Origin: JBGPYM01 sp041493205
GTDB taxonomy: Bacteria; Bacteroidota; Ignavibacteria; UBA10030; UBA6906
Assembly: GCA_041493205.1 (NCBI GenBank)
Contig: JBGPYM010000107.1
Coordinates: 1-9,783 of the forward strand
Reading direction: 5' to 3'
Length of the DNA stretch: 9,783 nt
This document shows positions 6,300-9,783 of the stretch, piece by piece. How positions within the stretch are numbered: the stretch's first letter is position 1; each line of letters opens with the position of its first letter. Below the pieces are notes generated by a model that saw only the letters and a list, made by a program, of their open reading frames with translations, searched no databases and was not told the DNA's origin. The position numbers were made by a program, and so were the translations under genes.

Positions 6300-6339
6300 A
6301 CAGAGCAAGCACCCTCAATCCTACCCAAGAACCTACGCC

Positions 6340-7326
6340 ATGCTTCCCTCTGAGTTAATGAACGGCATTATTGCCAAAGCTAAATCGCTTAAGAAAACCA
6401 TTGTTCTCCCCGACGCAACGGATGAACGAGCCATAAAGGCCGCCCGGTTACTTCTTGACCAGGGGATCGTCACACCGGTCCTCGTCGGGAGTGCCGCCGC
6501 CATACAAGACCAGGCAAAGAAAAACGGCACGCCGCTCAACGGGATCCGGATTGTTGAGCCGGAGAACTCGGACAAGCTGAGCGACTTTTCCCACGCGTTC
6601 TACAACCTCCGGAAGGCAAAGGGGTTGCAATTCACCGATGCGCAGAAGGTCATGACGCACCCCCTCTTTTTCGGGGCGATGATGGTCCGGGAGGGACTTG
6701 CGGATGGAAGCGTGGCAGGATCACTTTCAACGACGGGCGACGTGTTGCGCGCGGGAATTCAGGTCATCGGCCTGGCGGAAAACATCACCATTGTTTCGAG
6801 TTTCTTCCTGATGGTGTTTCCGCAGGCGGTGTTTTCCTTCGCAGACTGCGCAGTTGTTCCTGATCCGACGCCGGAACAACTGGCAGACATCGGGATCTCC
6901 ACAGCCGACAATCATAAGCGCCTCACGGGAGAACAGCCCCGCGTTGCGATGCTGTCGTTTTCCACCAAGGGGAGCGCAGCGCATCCGCTGGTGGAGAAGG
7001 TGCAGCAGGCCACGGAGATTTTCAGGAAGAAGCGGCCCGACCTGATCGTGGACGGAGAAGTGCAGCTGGATACGGCGATCGTACCAAAGGTCGCCCATGC
7101 GAAAGCGCCGGAGAGTCCGCTTGCAGGCCGTGCCAATGTCCTGGTCTTCCCGGACCTGAATGCCGGAAACATCGGTTACAAGCTTGCCCAGCGCCTGGGA
7201 GGTGCCGAGGCAATCGGGCCCGTCGTGCAGGGCCTGCGCAAGCCCGCATTTGATCTTTCACGCGGATGCAGCGTGAGCGACATCGTCAACGTCGCCGCGA
7301 TCAATGCCGTCGTGGGATCTGTCTAG
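6340..7326 (+). CDS. pta: Phosphate acetyltransferase
   Basis: The enzyme converts acetyl-CoA plus phosphate to acetyl phosphate plus CoA, reversibly, in the cytoplasm. Its 328 residues match the short single-domain (PTA_PTB/EutD) form rather than the ~700-residue enterobacterial Pta. Motifs are typical: TIVLPDATDERAIKAARLLL near the N-terminus, SLSTTGDVLRAGIQVIG, AMLSFSTKGSAAHPLVEKV, DGEVQLDTAIVPKVAHAKAP, and the C-terminal VLVFPDLNAGNIGYKLAQRL and KPAFDLSRGCSVSDIVNV. It appears monocistronic: its own promoter lies 41 nt upstream and the next gene converges 4 nt after its TAG. No acetate kinase is present in the window. No clear Shine-Dalgarno precedes ATG 6340; the in-frame ATG at codon 7 (MNGIIAKAKS) is an alternative start. 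Confidence 0.95.
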   Translation: MLPSELMNGIIAKAKSLKKTIVLPDATDERAIKAARLLLDQGIVTPVLVGSAAAIQDQAKKNGTPLNGIRIVEPENSDKLSDFSHAFYNLRKAKGLQFTDAQKVMTHPLFFGAMMVREGLADGSVAGSLSTTGDVLRAGIQVIGLAENITIVSSFFLMVFPQAVFSFADCAVVPDPTPEQLADIGISTADNHKRLTGEQPRVAMLSFSTKGSAAHPLVEKVQQATEIFRKKRPDLIVDGEVQLDTAIVPKVAHAKAPESPLAGRANVLVFPDLNAGNIGYKLAQRLGGAEAIGPVVQGLRKPAFDLSRGCSVSDIVNVAAINAVVGSV

Positions 7327-7330
7327 GACC

Positions 7331-8158
7331 TTACCGCTTTCGGACGAGGCTCACGATCCAGGCTGCCGCCAGCACCACCGCCGCCACGCCTACGATGGCA
7401 GGCGACGAGGGGAGGTCAAACAGGAACGCGCAGAATAGTCCCACGGGAGGCGCGAGGAGTCCGATGAGGACCGCCACCACGAAGATCCGGGTCACCCGCC
7501 GCGCGAGCAGCATCGCCGCGACCGGCGGGATGACAAGGAATCCGAACACGTAGATGTCTCCCACCATGTGTGTCGCGAACGAGATCACAACGCCCGCGAT
7601 CAGGTAGAACGCTATCTCCCAACCTGCGGCATTGAACCCCTGTGTGCGCGCTGTCTCTGCATCAAACGAGATGTACGTAAACTCCTTGAAAAAGAGGAGG
7701 TGCGCCGCGCTCGCAGCCACGAATGCCCCCGCCATCAGGTAGAAGAGCGCGGGCGTTACAAACAGAATATCCCCCCGGAGGAGATTCTCGATCTCCGCCA
7801 CCTCCACTTTGGCCGCCTTCTGCAGCACCAGGATCCGCGCAGCGATGGACGTCACAAAGACGATGCCGAGCACCGCGTCTTTCGGGACCTTTTTTCCGGT
7901 CAGCATGCGCGAAATGACCACGACAGTTCCGAGGGTGATGACGAGCGACCCGAGCGTGTGGGGAACGGCGAACAGGGGGAGGAACGTGAGCGCCAGCCCC
8001 ATCACCGATACCTGCGTCATCACCGCCCCCAGGAACACCACCCGCTTGGCCACGATGTACACGCCAAGGAACGCACAGATCATGCCCACCAGAATGCTGC
8101 CGTACAGTGCGTAGGGGAACTCTTCGAAGATCGTCCTGACAATCTCAGCGCCGCTCAT
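7331..8158 (-). CDS. znuB: Zinc/manganese-type ABC transporter permease (ABC-3 family)
   Basis: The 275-residue inner-membrane protein forms the channel of a divalent-metal importer. About eight hydrophobic segments run from YALYGSILVGMICAFLGVYI (16-35) to VAAVVLAAAWIVSLV (258-272). SFDAETARTQGF (164-175) is the cytoplasmic loop that contacts the ATPase, and FGFLVIPPVAAMLLARR (205-221) is the family's conserved helix. The reading frame is open 71 codons further upstream, but that stretch only shadows the ATPase gene. ATG 8158 follows AGGAGG by 5 nt and gives the right N-terminus. It overlaps znuC by 14 nt, so the two are probably translationally coupled. Its TAA lies 4 nt from the end of pta, on the opposite strand. 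The precise metal cannot be fixed from this subunit. Confidence 0.92.
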   Translation of the reverse strand: MSGAEIVRTIFEEFPYALYGSILVGMICAFLGVYIVAKRVVFLGAVMTQVSVMGLALTFLPLFAVPHTLGSLVITLGTVVVISRMLTGKKVPKDAVLGIVFVTSIAARILVLQKAAKVEVAEIENLLRGDILFVTPALFYLMAGAFVAASAAHLLFFKEFTYISFDAETARTQGFNAAGWEIAFYLIAGVVISFATHMVGDIYVFGFLVIPPVAAMLLARRVTRIFVVAVLIGLLAPPVGLFCAFLFDLPSSPAIVGVAAVVLAAAWIVSLVRKR

Positions 8159-8915
8159 CGTCGCCTCCTGCCAGAATGACCATCCGTCCGTCGACCCGCC
8201 GCACGTCGACATGCATACCGTACAGCGTTGTGAGGTTCGCACCGGTAAGCACTTCTGCAACCGTTCCCACCTGAAAGAACTCCCGCTCGACGATCGCGAG
8301 CCGCTCCACGTGATTCGCCACATCGTCCAGCAGGTGGCTGACCATGATGACGGTGAGGCGGTCGTTCCCATGCAGGTGCTTGATCAGATCGAGGATGGAC
8401 AGGCGCGAGGAGAGGTCCATGCCGTTGGTGGGTTCGTCCAGCACCAGGACATCGGGCTCCGACGCGAGAGCACGGGCGATCAGCGCGCGCTGTTTCTGGC
8501 CTCCCGAGAGATCACGGAAGGACATGCCGCCGAGATCGCGGATGTCGACATGATCAAGGCTCTTCTGCACTGCAGTGCGGTCCGCCTCACCGGGCCTGTG
8601 AAAGATTCCCATCTGGCGGTACCGTCCCATCATCACGATTTCTCCCACCGTGTACGGGAGCACGTAGTCCACGGTGTCCCGCTGGGGAACATATCCGAAC
8701 CGCACCGTTGCGCCGGAGGGCATGGCCACACTGACGGTCCCCGCAAGCGGTTTCAGCGTGCCGAGGATTGCCCGCACCATCGTCGTTTTCCCTGCGCCGT
8801 TGGGTCCCACAAGCCCGAAGTATTCCCCTTCGTGCACGTCAAACGAAAGGTCCCTGAGAATCGGGGTGTGCCCGTAGCCGAGAGTCGCGTTCGTAAACCT
8901 GATCACCGGTTCCAT
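8145..8915 (-). CDS. znuC: Zinc/manganese-type ABC transporter ATP-binding protein
   Basis: The 256-residue cytoplasmic ATPase powers metal import with ZnuB. All nucleotide-binding motifs are present: Walker A GPNGAGKTT (37-45), Q-loop Gln78 in YVPQRD, signature LSGGQKQR (136-143), Walker B VLVLDEPTNG (156-165) and H-loop His194 (VSH). YTVGEIVMMGRY (88-99) matches the metal-ABC subfamily. I chose ATG 8915 because AAGGTG lies 6 nt upstream, overlapping the znuA stop; a GTG at 8924 would add three residues (MPP) but lies within that site. About 25 C-terminal residues after TLYGMHVDV form a short variable tail ending in DDERR. It sits between znuA (10 nt gap) and znuB (14 nt overlap). Confidence 0.94.
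   Translation of the reverse strand: MEPVIRFTNATLGYGHTPILRDLSFDVHEGEYFGLVGPNGAGKTTMVRAILGTLKPLAGTVSVAMPSGATVRFGYVPQRDTVDYVLPYTVGEIVMMGRYRQMGIFHRPGEADRTAVQKSLDHVDIRDLGGMSFRDLSGGQKQRALIARALASEPDVLVLDEPTNGMDLSSRLSILDLIKHLHGNDRLTVIMVSHLLDDVANHVERLAIVEREFFQVGTVAEVLTGANLTTLYGMHVDVRRVDGRMVILAGGDDERR
8164..8169 (-). promoter_or_regulatory. Ribosome-binding site fixing the znuB start
   Basis: AGGAGG on the - strand, 5 nt before ATG 8158, is a near-perfect Shine-Dalgarno site lying inside the end of znuC. It decides the start against the longer open frame reaching 8371. Confidence 0.85.
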
Positions 8916-8921
8916 CGGCGG

Positions 8922-8927
8922 CACCTT
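8922..8927 (-). promoter_or_regulatory. Ribosome-binding site of znuC, overlapping the znuA stop
   Basis: AAGGTG on the - strand shares two bases with the TAA of the substrate-binding gene and lies 6 nt before ATG 8915. It favours that start over the GTG at 8924 and implies coupled translation of the two genes. Confidence 0.6.
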
Positions 8928-9783
8928 AGCGGAGCGCCGCGGCGAGCGCGGCGACGTTGTGGTCCATCAGCGCGATGTAGTCCGCCGTTTCTTCCACGCC
9001 TCCCACCGACGTCGGCAGCACGAGCACCTTCGCGCCCGTCGACCGGCCGATCTGCTCGGGAGCGGAGAGATCATAGAAGGGCTCCACGATAATAGCCTTG
9101 ATGCCCGCGGAGCGGACGAGCTGGATGATCTCAGTGGTATGACCCGGGCTCGGTGCAATGCCGGGTTTCGGCTCGACCTCTCCCGCGATCTGGAGATGCA
9201 GCCAGTCCGCGAAATACGACCAGCTCTTGTGGAAAGTGATGATCTTGCTCCCCGCAAACGGCTTCATGGAGCTTTCCCACGATGCAATTTTCCCGTCCAG
9301 TTTCTTCAGATATGCTCCGGCATTGGCGCGGAACACCTGCTCGTCCGCAGGCGACGCCTTTGCCAGGGCGGCGACAATTTCTTCGATGATCGGGTGTACG
9401 TTTCGCGGATCGAGCCAGTAATGCGGGTTGCCAAACCGGTGAACGTCGCCCTGGCTGGCATCGATTTTCGCGGGGACTTCAAGCTTGCGGACCTCCCGGG
9501 AGAGATCCACGACGTCGAGCGACATATTCCGTGAACCGTCCACGATCTGGGGAGCCCACATTTCAAGTTCCATCCCGATGGTGAGAAATACATCGGCGGA
9601 CTTCAGCTTCATCATGTAGCTCGGCTTGACTTCCACGAAGTGGGGATTCTGATCCCCGCGCACGATAAAATCCACCGTCACCCTGTCGCCCCCTACCTGG
9701 CGCGCAAGATCCGCGAGGTCCGGGAGCGTTGTGACAACCTTGACGGCCGGCCATGCGGTCGCGGTGAAGAGGGCCAGCAGCAG
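8926..9783 (-). CDS. znuA: Metal ABC transporter substrate-binding protein, ZnuA/TroA type (partial, start off window)
   Basis: This periplasmic protein captures a divalent metal and hands it to the ZnuBC importer. The frame is open to the right edge, giving 285 residues; the first visible ones (LLLALFTATAWPA) are the core of a signal peptide, so only a few codons are missing. A GTG at 9681 is not the start, since family sequence (KVVTTLPDLADLARQVGGD) continues upstream of it. Likely ligands, in visible numbering, are His48 (QNPHF), His121 (NPHYWLDP), His185 (TFHKSW) and Asp238 (EPFYDLS). His at the third position is typical of zinc-type proteins, whereas manganese-type PsaA has Glu. The His/Asp-rich loop of many ZnuA proteins is absent. 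The gene symbol is by similarity only. Confidence 0.9.
   Translation of the reverse strand: MLLALFTATAWPAVKVVTTLPDLADLARQVGGDRVTVDFIVRGDQNPHFVEVKPSYMMKLKSADVFLTIGMELEMWAPQIVDGSRNMSLDVVDLSREVRKLEVPAKIDASQGDVHRFGNPHYWLDPRNVHPIIEEIVAALAKASPADEQVFRANAGAYLKKLDGKIASWESSMKPFAGSKIITFHKSWSYFADWLHLQIAGEVEPKPGIAPSPGHTTEIIQLVRSAGIKAIIVEPFYDLSAPEQIGRSTGAKVLVLPTSVGGVEETADYIALMDHNVAALAAALR

Larger units (their letters stand above)
6114..6339. other. Divergent regulatory region between miaB and pta
   Basis: These 226 bp separate two genes transcribed away from each other and are visibly richer in A and T than the flanking coding sequence. I find a good promoter for pta, a weaker one for miaB, two inverted repeats and a second copy of the -7 motif (TAATTTTG, 6198-6205, no TTG at the right distance). 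I see no convincing short gene, riboswitch or attenuator. Confidence 0.7.

Noticed and set aside
8159..8371. N-terminal extension of the znuB frame (71 codons)
   Set aside because: It overlaps znuC out of frame and is rich in Ser/Trp/Arg without family similarity; the AGGAGG site fixes the start at 8158.

Overview
This window looks like ordinary chromosome from a member of the Bacteroidota/Chlorobiota/Ignavibacteriota (FCB) group with moderately high GC. Three things point there. The order miaB, SPOR/TPR protein, receiver-less sigma-54 activator, lptE is, from memory, a recurring order in that group. The promoter of the acetyltransferase gene matches the group's unusual pattern (TTG, 19 bases, TAnnTTTG). 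The LptE is of the short lipoprotein type found there. Several genes nevertheless have clear Shine-Dalgarno sites, which fits the Chlorobiota/Ignavibacteriota side better than classical Bacteroides-like lineages. The placement is inference; no rRNA is present.

Layout. Bases 1-79 hold the end of rpsT (ribosomal protein S20, + strand), followed by a perfect 10-bp hairpin that can end transcription from both sides. From 6113 down to 160 on the - strand runs a tight six-gene unit: miaB, an exported TPR+SPOR protein, a sigma-54 activator without sensory domain, lptE, a membrane GT2 glycosyltransferase and a cytoplasmic TPR protein. Four of its five junctions overlap by 4 nt or abut with no gap; only lptE-GT2 has a spacer, of 61 nt. 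A 226-bp AT-rich divergent region (6114-6339) separates miaB from pta (+ strand, phosphate acetyltransferase). It holds a good promoter for pta, a weaker candidate for miaB and two small inverted repeats. Only 4 nt after pta, the oppositely oriented metal-uptake operon ends; reading from the right edge it is znuA-like (start off the window), znuC-like and znuB-like.

How the genes work together. The large unit joins tRNA modification (MiaB), LPS export (LptE), an envelope protein (SPOR), a regulator and a polysaccharide synthase, which suggests an envelope-biogenesis operon with a housekeeping gene at its head. Pta interconverts acetyl-CoA and acetyl phosphate. The ABC cassette imports a divalent metal, most likely zinc.

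I see no mobile element, CRISPR array, tRNA or rRNA, toxin-antitoxin pair or defence system. Every gene complete in the window is intact. The points most worth checking are the orphan activator and the glycosyltransferase inside the core operon, the two dyads and promoters in the divergent region, and a run of eight C in the start of lptE. I did not find a convincing new biological system.
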